From Arcobacter sp. EP1 (GTDB lineage Bacteria; Campylobacterota; Campylobacteria; Campylobacterales; Arcobacteraceae): 56,396 nucleotides of DNA. A program made the translations under genes and the position numbers. Positions 1-8,507 of this stretch are shown one piece after another. The notes beneath the pieces are model-generated. The model did no database searches and was not told where the DNA came from. It was given only the letters and a program-made list of their open reading frames with translations. Each line of letters starts with the position of its first letter. The first letter of the stretch is position 1. The stretch covers positions 182,236-238,631 of the forward strand of contig LPNY01000158.1 of assembly GCA_001655195.1 (NCBI GenBank). The letters are read 5' to 3'.

Positions 1-3000
1 GAATATTAATTAGTTTTAGTAATTCACTTTTTAATAAAGCTAACTTATCATTAATCTTCACGGGTGCTTTTCTTTTCAAAAAATCACTATTGTTTTTCAA
101 GTTATTGTTCTCAATCCATAAAGATATTATTCGAGAATACTCACCTGTAAAGTCTATTCCCCTTATTCTCTTTATATTTTTATTAAAAATTTTTGATTTT
201 GCTTTACTATATGAAGTTATCATTTTCACAGATACAGGATATTTTGTTAAATCAAGGTCTAATATAGGATTCTCTTCATTTGTTTTACAAATTCTATAAT
301 AAAATTTTATAATGTCATAATCTAATATATAATTGATATTTAAATATCCTGCCGTAGTAAACAAAAAATTAAGCATATCAATTTCTGTTTTCTTTTTTTT
401 GTTATAACTATTTCCAAAAGAACTTAATTCAGGAATCCTTCTTAATAAATTTATTTCATTGTCAGTTAATATTTTAACTGGTTCAAGAATATCATCAGAT
501 GATAAAACTCTATATTCTTCTACATAATTCTTTAATTCAAATGTAATATATTTTTGTGCATATCGTCTAATATTGTGATAATACAAAATCTTCGGGAAAG
601 ATAATGCTTTAATGTATGCAATGGAAGCTTCAAATTCAATCATTTTTGATATTGTATTATTTAAGTCATTTTCTATTTCATAATTATATTTCTTATAATA
701 GTATTCATAGAAATACTTCTTAACCTCAGCACAAAAATTCTTAACTTCAGATGCTACAAATTGATGACATTCTTTAATTGTATCAATATCACCAAACTTT
801 TCAATAGAACTATAAATAAACTCAACTGCAAAAAGTTTTAGAAAGTTATTAAAATCTCGAACAAGATCAATTGTATCATTCTCTATAAAATCATTATTTT
901 CTACTTGTAATTTTTCGACTCTTTTTTTAAACTCATTTTTTAGAAAAACCATCGATGAATCTTTCATAAGACCTTTTAAGCTTTTTTCTCTATTACATAA
1001 ATAGCAATCTTCAAAACTTGTTTTTATTGGCTTAGTATTTAGTTTAAGGAAATTAAAAAAATTGTTCTTCTCATAATAATTACTTATTATCTTAGCATCT
1101 TCATTTGATGTTCTATTAATTAAGGTAAATACTCCTTTAAACTTACTAACACCTATAATTGAATGAAGTAAACTAGAAAAATACTCTAATGTATTACCTG
1201 ATGAAATCTCATCATCAACAAAATAGAAATCATAATTTCTCTTATTATAAAAAGTTAAGTTTCCTAATTGATGAAGGTTTTGTTCTTTATATTTTAAACT
1301 AAATGGATGAATAATTGCATTATTCTTAAATAGTACCTTGTTAATTACTGTTATTAAACTATTATTGGTATGATGATTAGGAGACAATATAACAGATATC
1401 TTATCTGTATTTATAATGTTTTTCTGTTTACGAAAATAGCGTTTAACTTTACTGAGGTTATTATCAAGAAAATTTAATGTTTTAGTATAATATAAATAGT
1501 GATTATTCCCTCTTTTTACATGTCCAAAGTGAAGTGAGTTTCTCCATGAAACATTATTAACTGCACTTTTTTCAATGTTATAGATATTATCTAAATAAAT
1601 ATCCAAAATATTAAAACCACCTAATGATATTTCATATAATGGTTTTTCATCAGTATAATCATCAGAAAAACAATGGGGACAATTTTCATCTAAATGAATA
1701 CATGCGTCATTAAGCTTTTTTTCAAAAAGTGTAATAAAATCTGACTTATTACTATCTATATTATCGTATTTCAAATTTATTGCACAATAATAAAGAGAAG
1801 AACTTGAATCTACACTATCAAGATTAAAAAAATTTTTAATTCCATTACCACTCAATAAAATTGGAGAAAAAAACATACAACTTGTAACTGTATTTCCTAA
1901 GTATTCTTCAAAATGTCCTGTATGTTCAAAGTCATCTATTATATATACTGAGTTTGGAAGATTTAGTATCGATTTCATAATACTTATTATTAAAGCAGAG
2001 TATTTACCAAATCCTACAATCAACATATCATTTTTAATAAAACTCTCAAACTTTCTTGATAAATCAAATGCTAATCTATAAATCCACACTGAATTCTCAA
2101 ATATATTCTTAAAAAAATAAAACTTGTTTAAATGAAAACCCTTTTTTGTATCTACATGAATGTTTTTTGAATTAATCTCTAAATAATTCTCCATCATTTC
2201 TGTATATATATATTTAGTATTCACTTCCTTAGATTCTAATGATTCATCATTTGGTAAGGAGAAAAATAATTCGAAGGGAATAAATCTATTTTTATAAAAC
2301 AATTCTGACTTCAAAGATACTTCTTTATTTCCAGTATCACTAAATGGAAAAAAGTTCTCTCCATAATAATTATAATACATTGATAAATCTTGATTTATTT
2401 TAACCGCTTCTTCCCTACTCTTTGTACCTAAAAACATAACACTTGGATATGTGTCATCCATAAAGATAATATTTAATGGACTACCATAATACTCATTGTT
2501 ATCGGGATAAAGAATGTAACTTATTGTTTGTAAATAGTTTTGATTTAACTTTATAGGAAAGTTCTTTATAATAACATCTTCAGTGTTACTGATATATGTA
2601 TAATTAAATACTTCTCTTAAAAAATCACTAATTTTATTCTTAGAAAAGTATTTTCTGTAGTCAATAACAATGTGCTGATTCTTTTTCGTCGTTTTTTGTA
2701 AATTAAGAAGTTTAAATTTATTAATTTGATTTTGAATATTTTGTTTATTCTTATAAAAGTACTTATAATCAGCCTCTTTCAGGTTTAAAGGAGTAGCTTC
2801 TTTTAAATACTTATTATTTACTTCATTTTCAAACTCTTTTTTTACATTAATTGTAAAAGGGAACGACAATTTTATATACGTTCCAACAACACAAGATTTA
2901 GTAGCAAGCTCAATAGGTTCAATATTTGTTTCACCTTCACTATCATAAGAAATCACATAACACCTATTATTTCGATGTACATAAATTTCTAATTTTGCAC

Positions 3001-4294
3001 TAATAAGTTTATTTAGAATATTTAACAAGACAGGTATTCCGAAATGCATTGTAATTCTTCGTGCTTGATGCATTCCAATAGAGGTTTTTAAATGAAATAA
3101 ACCATTCAAAATATTTTTATCATCAGTAACAGTATTATTCTTTAAAGCAGTAATTTCAGTACTAAAGTCTTTAACAATGTCTATAAACTCTTGATGTTCA
3201 TTATTACTATCTTTATAATGAAGTTTTTCTATATTCCTAATAAATTCATTTATACTTCCATCTTTATTATAATTCTCAAGGCAAAGAAGGATATACCTTG
3301 AATATTCAGAGTCTTTTTTTACTTTCTCATTCTCTACTACTAATATATTTTTTAATTCAGTTATGAGTACATCAAGATAAGTATCTAAAAAACCTTTTTC
3401 ATAATTATCACAAACTAAAAACTCATTTCGTTTTGCTGATTTGTTTTTATAAAAAGAAATATATCCATTAGCATTATTAGTATGTTTTACTATATTAAAT
3501 ATACATTCACATAATATATTTTGTATAAATCTTGCTAAGTTTGCATTTTTATCTTTAATTACGTCTAAATGCAATATAAATATTTCATCTAATATAGTTC
3601 TTATTTTTTCAGAATAATCTTCATCGATATACTGTGATGAACTAGTCACTTTAAAGGAATGATAAAAACTTGCTCGATTTACTGATTCATCGTTATTTAA
3701 AGATATTCCATCAGTATCATCAATATTGTATAAAGGAGTGATTTGAACTATTGGTAGAAAGGGATAAGACACCCTATTCCCGTTTTTATCAATAACTCTA
3801 GAAAGAGTATTATAAGAATAATCTTTCTCACCCTTATATTTTAAATATACTCTATTATCAAAAGAAAAATAATCTGCTTCTTTAATATAAACATCATCAT
3901 TATATTCTAAAACAATTTTTTCGTAATCAATATACTGTAACAAATATATTAAAACAAAGTTTTGATTACGATATGGACTTTGTCCTTCTTTATAACATTT
4001 CTTTTTTTTAAGATTTGATAAATCAATTTTAAGAATCACTTTCCCTGGTAACTTTTCAACCTCGTTAATTAAATTCAATAAATAAATTAAAAACAATGGT
4101 TGTATAAACTCAACATCATCTTCAAATTGAATTCCAACTATTTTATTTTCTTTTTTTTCAGGTATTTTTTCTTTTATTTTTAAGATTGTTAAGTAGTATT
4201 TTTCAATAACATTTTCAAATTCATCATCTTCTACTAAGTTCAAGTCTTGATAGTTAATCCTAACAATATTTACATCATGTAATATCTCACTCAC
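1..4294 (-). CDS. Very large GHKL-like ATPase / phosphoribosyltransferase-like protein (C-terminus off window)
   Basis: An uninterrupted frame of 1431 codons starts at GTG 4294 and leaves the window at base 1. AAGGAG lies 7 bases before the GTG. I recognise no named family for the whole protein. Residues about 255–285 (NILCECIFNIVKH, then NANGYISFY) look like the N-box of a GHKL ATPase, and GTYIKLSFPF near 470 resembles its last glycine box. Near residues 740–780, IVGFGKYSALIISIMKS followed by IIDDFEHTG resembles a PRTase fold. Residues 1026–1036, VDDEISSGNTL, closely match a PRPP-binding loop (usual form VDDVxTTGxT). Cys pairs at ~868–873 (CPHC) and ~1092 (CYLC) could bind zinc. No membrane segment or signal peptide is visible. 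The gene looks more AT-rich than its neighbours and lies beside tRNA-Asn genes, which suggests acquired accessory DNA. A defence or stress role is only an inference. Confidence 0.72.
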   Translation of the reverse strand, partial: MSEILHDVNIVRINYQDLNLVEDDEFENVIEKYYLTILKIKEKIPEKKENKIVGIQFEDDVEFIQPLFLIYLLNLINEVEKLPGKVILKIDLSNLKKKKCYKEGQSPYRNQNFVLIYLLQYIDYEKIVLEYNDDVYIKEADYFSFDNRVYLKYKGEKDYSYNTLSRVIDKNGNRVSYPFLPIVQITPLYNIDDTDGISLNNDESVNRASFYHSFKVTSSSQYIDEDYSEKIRTILDEIFILHLDVIKDKNANLARFIQNILCECIFNIVKHTNNANGYISFYKNKSAKRNEFLVCDNYEKGFLDTYLDVLITELKNILVVENEKVKKDSEYSRYILLCLENYNKDGSINEFIRNIEKLHYKDSNNEHQEFIDIVKDFSTEITALKNNTVTDDKNILNGLFHLKTSIGMHQARRITMHFGIPVLLNILNKLISAKLEIYVHRNNRCYVISYDSEGETNIEPIELATKSCVVGTYIKLSFPFTINVKKEFENEVNNKYLKEATPLNLKEADYKYFYKNKQNIQNQINKFKLLNLQKTTKKNQHIVIDYRKYFSKNKISDFLREVFNYTYISNTEDVIIKNFPIKLNQNYLQTISYILYPDNNEYYGSPLNIIFMDDTYPSVMFLGTKSREEAVKINQDLSMYYNYYGENFFPFSDTGNKEVSLKSELFYKNRFIPFELFFSLPNDESLESKEVNTKYIYTEMMENYLEINSKNIHVDTKKGFHLNKFYFFKNIFENSVWIYRLAFDLSRKFESFIKNDMLIVGFGKYSALIISIMKSILNLPNSVYIIDDFEHTGHFEEYLGNTVTSCMFFSPILLSGNGIKNFFNLDSVDSSSSLYYCAINLKYDNIDSNKSDFITLFEKKLNDACIHLDENCPHCFSDDYTDEKPLYEISLGGFNILDIYLDNIYNIEKSAVNNVSWRNSLHFGHVKRGNNHYLYYTKTLNFLDNNLSKVKRYFRKQKNIINTDKISVILSPNHHTNNSLITVINKVLFKNNAIIHPFSLKYKEQNLHQLGNLTFYNKRNYDFYFVDDEISSGNTLEYFSSLLHSIIGVSKFKGVFTLINRTSNEDAKIISNYYEKNNFFNFLKLNTKPIKTSFEDCYLCNREKSLKGLMKDSSMVFLKNEFKKRVEKLQVENNDFIENDTIDLVRDFNNFLKLFAVEFIYSSIEKFGDIDTIKECHQFVASEVKNFCAEVKKYFYEYYYKKYNYEIENDLNNTISKMIEFEASIAYIKALSFPKILYYHNIRRYAQKYITFELKNYVEEYRVLSSDDILEPVKILTDNEINLLRRIPELSSFGNSYNKKKKTEIDMLNFLFTTAGYLNINYILDYDIIKFYYRICKTNEENPILDLDLTKYPVSVKMITSYSKAKSKIFNKNIKRIRGIDFTGEYSRIISLWIENNNLKNNSDFLKRKAPVKINDKLALLKSELLKLINI

Positions 4295-4334
4295 AAAATT
4301 CTCCTTATAAATGATATTTCATCATATATAACTT

Positions 4335-4358
4335 CTGTCACAGTTTCTGTCACAGAAA
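4335..4358 (-). promoter_or_regulatory. Tandem palindromic operator-like site upstream of the large ATPase/PRTase gene
   Basis: CTGTCACAG at 4335–4343 is followed by TTTCTGTCACAGAAA at 4344–4358. Each unit is an inverted repeat around a central C, and the two are 12 bp apart. They lie about 40–65 bases before the GTG start. An AT-rich stretch reading TATATGAT on the minus strand lies between site and gene and could be the -10. The layout suggests a repressor or activator site for the large gene. The regulator is unknown. Confidence 0.45.
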
Positions 4359-4541
4359 TAGGAAATACTAGAATTTTTTGCAATTTATAGATTAGTTCTA
4401 AAATTAATCTAGTGAATTAGATTTTGAAAGAGTTCGAGGCAAATTGATTCTTTTATGATGGAGCATACATGAAGTATGTAACTGAGTAAAATAATTGATT
4501 TAACGCTGAAATACTTTAAAAGATTTTTTAATAGATTGATT

Positions 4542-4559
4542 TTTTCACTAACGTGAAAA
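4542..4559 (-). terminator. Hairpin after the tRNA-Asn pair
   Basis: TTTTCAC (4542–4548), loop TAAC, GTGAAAA (4553–4559) form a 7-bp stem immediately downstream of the second tRNA-Asn in the minus direction. The following sequence is AT-rich without a clean T run, so termination or 3'-end processing is likely but not certain. Confidence 0.4.
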
Positions 4560-4563
4560 GAAG

Positions 4564-4638
4564 TGGCTCCGGCACCTGGATTCGAACCAGGGACCAAATG
4601 ATTAACAGTCATCTACTCTACCACTGAGCTATGCCGGA
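4564..4638 (-). tRNA. tRNA-Asn(GTT), copy 2
   Basis: The minus strand folds as a full cloverleaf. The acceptor arm TCCGGCA pairs with TGCCGGA, and the anticodon loop TGTTAAT carries GTT. The T arm is CCTGG-TTCGAAT-CCAGG, discriminator G, with an encoded CCA end. The 75-base gene is identical to the copy at 4679–4753, 40 bases away. It lies next to the AT-rich accessory gene on the left, so it could mark an integration boundary. Confidence 0.96.
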
Positions 4639-4678
4639 ACTTGTATGTATAAAAAAGTATTTAAAGTTGAAGTCTAAA

Positions 4679-4753
4679 TGGCTCCGGCACCTGGATTCGA
4701 ACCAGGGACCAAATGATTAACAGTCATCTACTCTACCACTGAGCTATGCCGGA
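4679..4753 (-). tRNA. tRNA-Asn(GTT), copy 1
   Basis: Identical in sequence to the 4564–4638 gene: same acceptor stem, GTT anticodon and encoded CCA. The two are probably cotranscribed in the minus direction with a 40-base spacer. The GTT anticodon reads AAC and AAU codons. Confidence 0.96.
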
Positions 4754-4826
4754 ATCTGGACTTCCCTTTAAATGGGTTGGAATTATAGTAAAAATAGAAT
4801 CCTTTGTCAAGGATTTTTTGAAGAAA

Positions 4827-5744
4827 TTAGCAAAATTTATAAAAATTTACGCCACCACTATCTACAACTGAAATTTTACTATTATTTACTAGCTTTTTAA
4901 GGATTTTTTGACTACTTTCATCAAAAAGATTCTCAATATCTTGTTCCGTTAATGGTCGTCTTTTTAACATGGCAAGGATTTCCTCTTCGTTAAAACTATT
5001 TGTTTGTTTAGGTCTATCTTTATAGGCGATGTTCACATTGATACCTGCAAAGGTATTTGCAACATGCTCTAAGGTTTCATAAGGCACTGGTTGCACATCA
5101 TATGCTGGTGGTCTATCTATGGTTCCAATATCTACTCTACTTGGATTGATTTGAGAAATAGTTTCATGGAGTAGTTTTATCTCATCTTCTTTATCATTTA
5201 AATCTTTGACAAACAGTACTTCTAATACAAACTGATTTGAAGTGCTCTGAGAGAAGCTTATCATGGCATCAATCATTTTTTCAATATCTATACCACTATG
5301 GATACGATCGAGCTTTTTAAAGCACTTAGAGCTCACACAATCTAAGGAAAGTTTAACCGTATCAAACTTAAGTAGTGTTTCAAAGGTTTTGTCATGGTAA
5401 ATGGTACTTCCATTTGATAAAATCAACGTTTTGGCTTTACCTTTGATATTATCAATTTCAGTGATTAACTCATCAAGCTTTGGATATAGAGTTGGCTCTC
5501 CATTTGCTGTTACAGTTATCACATCAATATTAGGATGTTTAGCAAAAGATTCTTTGATAGCACCAATGACGTCAAGAACACTTGGGTATGTAGTCATACT
5601 ATCAACAGTTTTTGCTTTTTCTAGTTCACAATAGAGACAATCAAAGTTACACTGTTTTGAAGATGGCGATAAATCAACACCTAATGAGATACCAAAACGA
5701 CGCGAAGGAATAGGACCAAAAATAATAGAATTTGAGTAAGACAT
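4827..5744 (-). CDS. Radical SAM protein, COG0731-like
   Basis: A 305-residue protein with the radical SAM cluster motif CNFDCLYC (Cys32, Cys36, Cys39), which binds the 4Fe-4S cluster that cleaves S-adenosylmethionine. The N-terminal GPIPSRRFGISLGVD stretch is characteristic of the COG0731 group, distantly related to the TYW1 wyosine enzymes. TANGEPTLYPKL matches the SAM-binding GEP motif. The last ~60 residues look like a winged-helix segment. The substrate cannot be told from the sequence. It stands alone between the tRNA-Asn pair and hemE, separated from hemE by a hairpin. Confidence 0.85.
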   Translation of the reverse strand: MSYSNSIIFGPIPSRRFGISLGVDLSPSSKQCNFDCLYCELEKAKTVDSMTTYPSVLDVIGAIKESFAKHPNIDVITVTANGEPTLYPKLDELITEIDNIKGKAKTLILSNGSTIYHDKTFETLLKFDTVKLSLDCVSSKCFKKLDRIHSGIDIEKMIDAMISFSQSTSNQFVLEVLFVKDLNDKEDEIKLLHETISQINPSRVDIGTIDRPPAYDVQPVPYETLEHVANTFAGINVNIAYKDRPKQTNSFNEEEILAMLKRRPLTEQDIENLFDESSQKILKKLVNNSKISVVDSGGVNFYKFC

Positions 5745-5770
5745 AGTTAGACTTTCAAAAGATAGGTTGT

Positions 5771-5792
5771 GTCTAGCCTAAAAAGGCTAGAC
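5771..5792 (-). terminator. Terminator-like hairpin after hemE
   Basis: GTCTAGCC (5771–5778), loop TAAAAA, GGCTAGAC (5785–5792) is a perfect 8-bp stem directly downstream of the hemE stop in the minus direction. No strong T run follows. Confidence 0.55.
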
Positions 5793-5804
5793 TGTATAGA
5801 AGAG

Positions 5805-6842
5805 TTATTTCTTAGATACTCGTTGACATTCACTTACAAAGTGTTTTGCGTTTTCAACTGGAACATCTGGTAAGATACCATGACCTAAGTTGAAGATATG
5901 ACCCTCACCTTGCATAGTCTCTTGGATTTTTTCAACACATTTTGTTGTCTCTTCTTTTGAGTATAATCGACACGGTTCCATGTTCCCTTGAAGAACATAT
6001 TTGTCACCTAATTTTTCTTTTGCCATTGACATTGGTGTTCCCCAGTCAACTCCAAATACATCAAAGTTTCCGTATACTCCACCCATATTAATAAATGCAG
6101 ATACCCCTTTAGGGAACATGATTACTGGAATTTCAGGATATTTTTCTTTTATATGCTCAGCGATTTCTACCATGTATTTCCATGAGAACTCATCATATCG
6201 ACCTGGTTCAATTGCTGCTGCCCATGAATCAAAGATTTGAACAACATCAGCACCTGCTTCAATTTGTTTAATCATATAGAATTTAACAACTTCAGTTACT
6301 TTTCTAAGGATTTTATGTAAAAGTTCAGGATTTGAATACATCATTTTTTTACAAATGTTGTATGTTTTTGTTCCTTGACCTTCAATCATGTATGTTGCAA
6401 GTGTCCAAGGAGCTCCTGTAAATCCAATAAGTGCTTTATCTTCTGGAAGTTGCTCTTTTAACAGTTTGATTGTTTCATATACGTATGTTAACTTATCAGC
6501 TGCTGCTTCTCCACCAAGTAATGCATCAACATCTTCTTCTGTAACAATTGGGTCTTTAAAGATTGGACCTTCACCTTTGATAAAATCTAAGTGCATTCCC
6601 ATCTCATTTGGAATAACTAAAATATCTGAGAATAAAATAGCTGCATCAACACCAACAATATCTAAAGGTTGAATCGTTACTTCGGCTGCTTTTGGGGGAT
6701 TGTGACATAGGTTTAAAAAGTTTCCAGCTTCTGCTCTAACTTTCATATACTCTGGTAAGTATCTTCCTGCTTGTCGCATCATCCATACAGGAGTGTATGG
6801 TGTCTCTTTTCTTAAACAAGCATCTACAAAAATTTTTGACAT
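5805..6842 (-). CDS. hemE: Uroporphyrinogen decarboxylase
   Basis: HemE decarboxylates the four acetate side chains of uroporphyrinogen III to give coproporphyrinogen III in cytoplasmic haem synthesis. The signature [10 protein letters not shown] near residue 23 contains the substrate-contacting arginines. [16 protein letters not shown] and [13 protein letters not shown] are other conserved family blocks. I place the start at ATG 6842 ([12 protein letters not shown], 345 aa). The frame is open for ten more codons, but AAAGGA is correctly spaced only from this ATG and the extra residues are not family-like. The length matches the usual ~345 aa. Confidence 0.96.
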   Translation of the reverse strand: MSKIFVDACLRKETPYTPVWMMRQAGRYLPEYMKVRAEAGNFLNLCHNPPKAAEVTIQPLDIVGVDAAILFSDILVIPNEMGMHLDFIKGEGPIFKDPIVTEEDVDALLGGEAAADKLTYVYETIKLLKEQLPEDKALIGFTGAPWTLATYMIEGQGTKTYNICKKMMYSNPELLHKILRKVTEVVKFYMIKQIEAGADVVQIFDSWAAAIEPGRYDEFSWKYMVEIAEHIKEKYPEIPVIMFPKGVSAFINMGGVYGNFDVFGVDWGTPMSMAKEKLGDKYVLQGNMEPCRLYSKEETTKCVEKIQETMQGEGHIFNLGHGILPDVPVENAKHFVSECQRVSKK

Positions 6843-6957
6843 CTTATATATTCCTTTAAAAATGGTTTCCATCTCTAAAGGAAACCCATTGTATTTTTTA
6901 TCTACTTTTTATGATTTTGAAATAGTGCCATAACACTATAAACGATTTATTAATCTT

Positions 6958-7470
6958 CTATTTTTTTCCAACTTTACTTAAAAAGTAAAGTCCCAGTGCT
7001 AGTAAACTAATAGAGAGTGCAAAATACAACATCTCCAACGCACTATCATAACTTGTATGTAATACTTTTTGAAAAAAGCTTACCACAAGAACCATAACGA
7101 TTACTTTTGCAATTTTATCTTTTAATTGATCCAGTGAGGTAATAGCCAAAATGTTAACACCTTTTGTACTATCTTCTGCCGCATCAATCTTTGAAATAAA
7201 AAGTTCATATAATCCAAACGCAAAAATAAGCATAACAACTGCAATAAGATATAAATCCACTGCACCAATAATACCGCTTACGATTACTTCATGGAAATCT
7301 TTTGGATGTAATCCATTGAAGTAAACATTTGTTACGTAAGCTAAAACATTGAAAATATCAACTGATGCCACTATAAATAGTATAACAGCACCAATTAGAC
7401 CAAAAATCACGGCAAATAGAATAAATAACCGTGTTTTCCACATTGTATTCTCAAACAGTTTTTCTATCAT
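6958..7470 (-). CDS. YqhA/UPF0114 family membrane protein
   Basis: This 170-residue protein has about four hydrophobic segments, near residues 13–36, 64–88, 118–135 and 146–165. The start MIEKLFENTMWKTRLF and the overall pattern match the UPF0114 (YqhA) inner-membrane family, whose biochemical role is unknown. Its start shares a base with the asd stop codon, so it is the third gene of a gyrA–asd–yqhA operon. An 85–115 base gap, depending on the hemE start chosen, separates it from hemE. Confidence 0.85.
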   Translation of the reverse strand: MIEKLFENTMWKTRLFILFAVIFGLIGAVILFIVASVDIFNVLAYVTNVYFNGLHPKDFHEVIVSGIIGAVDLYLIAVVMLIFAFGLYELFISKIDAAEDSTKGVNILAITSLDQLKDKIAKVIVMVLVVSFFQKVLHTSYDSALEMLYFALSISLLALGLYFLSKVGKK

Positions 7471-8507
7471 TAGTCACACTGCTCCATCTCAATCCATTTT
7501 AATGCGATTCGAACTGAGTTTGTTGCAGCACCTACTCGTACTTGGTCAGCAACATTGAAATAGTGTACTACGTTAGAAGCATAGATATCTTTTCTAATTC
7601 GTCCACAATAGGTAATATCAGTATCAGTTGAGATAATTGGCATTGGGTAAGCATTGTTTGCTAAATCATCAATCACTTCAACGTTTTCAAATCGTTCTAA
7701 TGAACTTCTTACCTCAGCAACATCCACATCAACACCATCTTCAAATGTTACAGTAATTGACTCTGAGTGAGACCGTAATACTGGAACTCGAACACACGTC
7801 GCTGCAACTTGAATCTCTTTGTGCATGATTTTTTGTGTTTCGTTTACCATTTTCATCTCTTCTTTGGTAAAGTCATTTGGTTGTTGAACATCAATTTGAG
7901 GAATAACATTTAAAGCAATTTGGTGTGCAAATGCTTCTTTTGCAGAGTCGTTAAGTTTAAATGCAAAGAAATCTTGCATTTGAGTTACTAACTCTTCCAT
8001 TCCTGCTTTTCCAGCTCCACTTACTGCTTGGTAAGTTGATACGTCAACTCTTTTGATACCATATAATTCATCAAGTGGTTTTAAACTTAATACCATTTGA
8101 ATTGTTGAACAATTTGGGTTTGCAATAATACCAGTCTCTTTCCATGAAGCAATATCTTCTGGGTTTACTTCAGGAATAACTAAAGGTACATTATCTTGCA
8201 TTCTAAAGTGGCTTGTATTATCAATAACAACTGCACCAGCTTTTACTGCATACTGTGCAAATTTTTCAGAAATAGAACCACCTGCACTAAAAAATGCAAT
8301 CTCTACGTTGTTCTCTTCAAAACACGTTTCAGTTAATTCTAATACTGTATACTCTTTACCTTTGTACTCAATTGAGCTTCCTGCACTTCTAGCACTTGCT
8401 AAGGGTACGATATTTTCAACTGGGAAATCATAAGCATCCATCACTCTAAACAGTTCTTCACCTACAGCACCAGTAGCTCCCACTACTGCTACATTAAATT
8501 TTCTCAT
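7470..8507 (-). CDS. asd: Aspartate-semialdehyde dehydrogenase
   Basis: Asd reduces aspartyl-4-phosphate to aspartate semialdehyde with NADPH, the branch point to lysine/diaminopimelate, threonine and methionine. The Rossmann motif GATGAVGEE is at residues 10–18. The catalytic cysteine is Cys133 in NPNCSTIQ. QVSGAGKAG-like substrate-site residues (QAVSGAGKAGMEEL) and HSESITV follow. The 345-residue length is normal. The ATG overlaps the gyrA stop by one base, so the two are translationally coupled. Confidence 0.97.
   Translation of the reverse strand: MRKFNVAVVGATGAVGEELFRVMDAYDFPVENIVPLASARSAGSSIEYKGKEYTVLELTETCFEENNVEIAFFSAGGSISEKFAQYAVKAGAVVIDNTSHFRMQDNVPLVIPEVNPEDIASWKETGIIANPNCSTIQMVLSLKPLDELYGIKRVDVSTYQAVSGAGKAGMEELVTQMQDFFAFKLNDSAKEAFAHQIALNVIPQIDVQQPNDFTKEEMKMVNETQKIMHKEIQVAATCVRVPVLRSHSESITVTFEDGVDVDVAEVRSSLERFENVEVIDDLANNAYPMPIISTDTDITYCGRIRKDIYASNVVHYFNVADQVRVGAATNSVRIALKWIEMEQCD

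Noticed and set aside
90-299. 69-codon plus-strand frame
   Set aside because: It lies opposite the large minus-strand coding frame and has no ribosome-binding site.
4409-4612. 67-codon minus-strand frame across the tRNA region
   Set aside because: Its first part is the reverse complement of tRNA-Asn and the rest is AT-rich spacer, so it is not a gene.
4564-4753. Two tRNA copies as a CRISPR-like or phage repeat
   Set aside because: Both fold as complete tRNA-Asn with CCA, so they are simply duplicated tRNA genes. No other repeat units are present.
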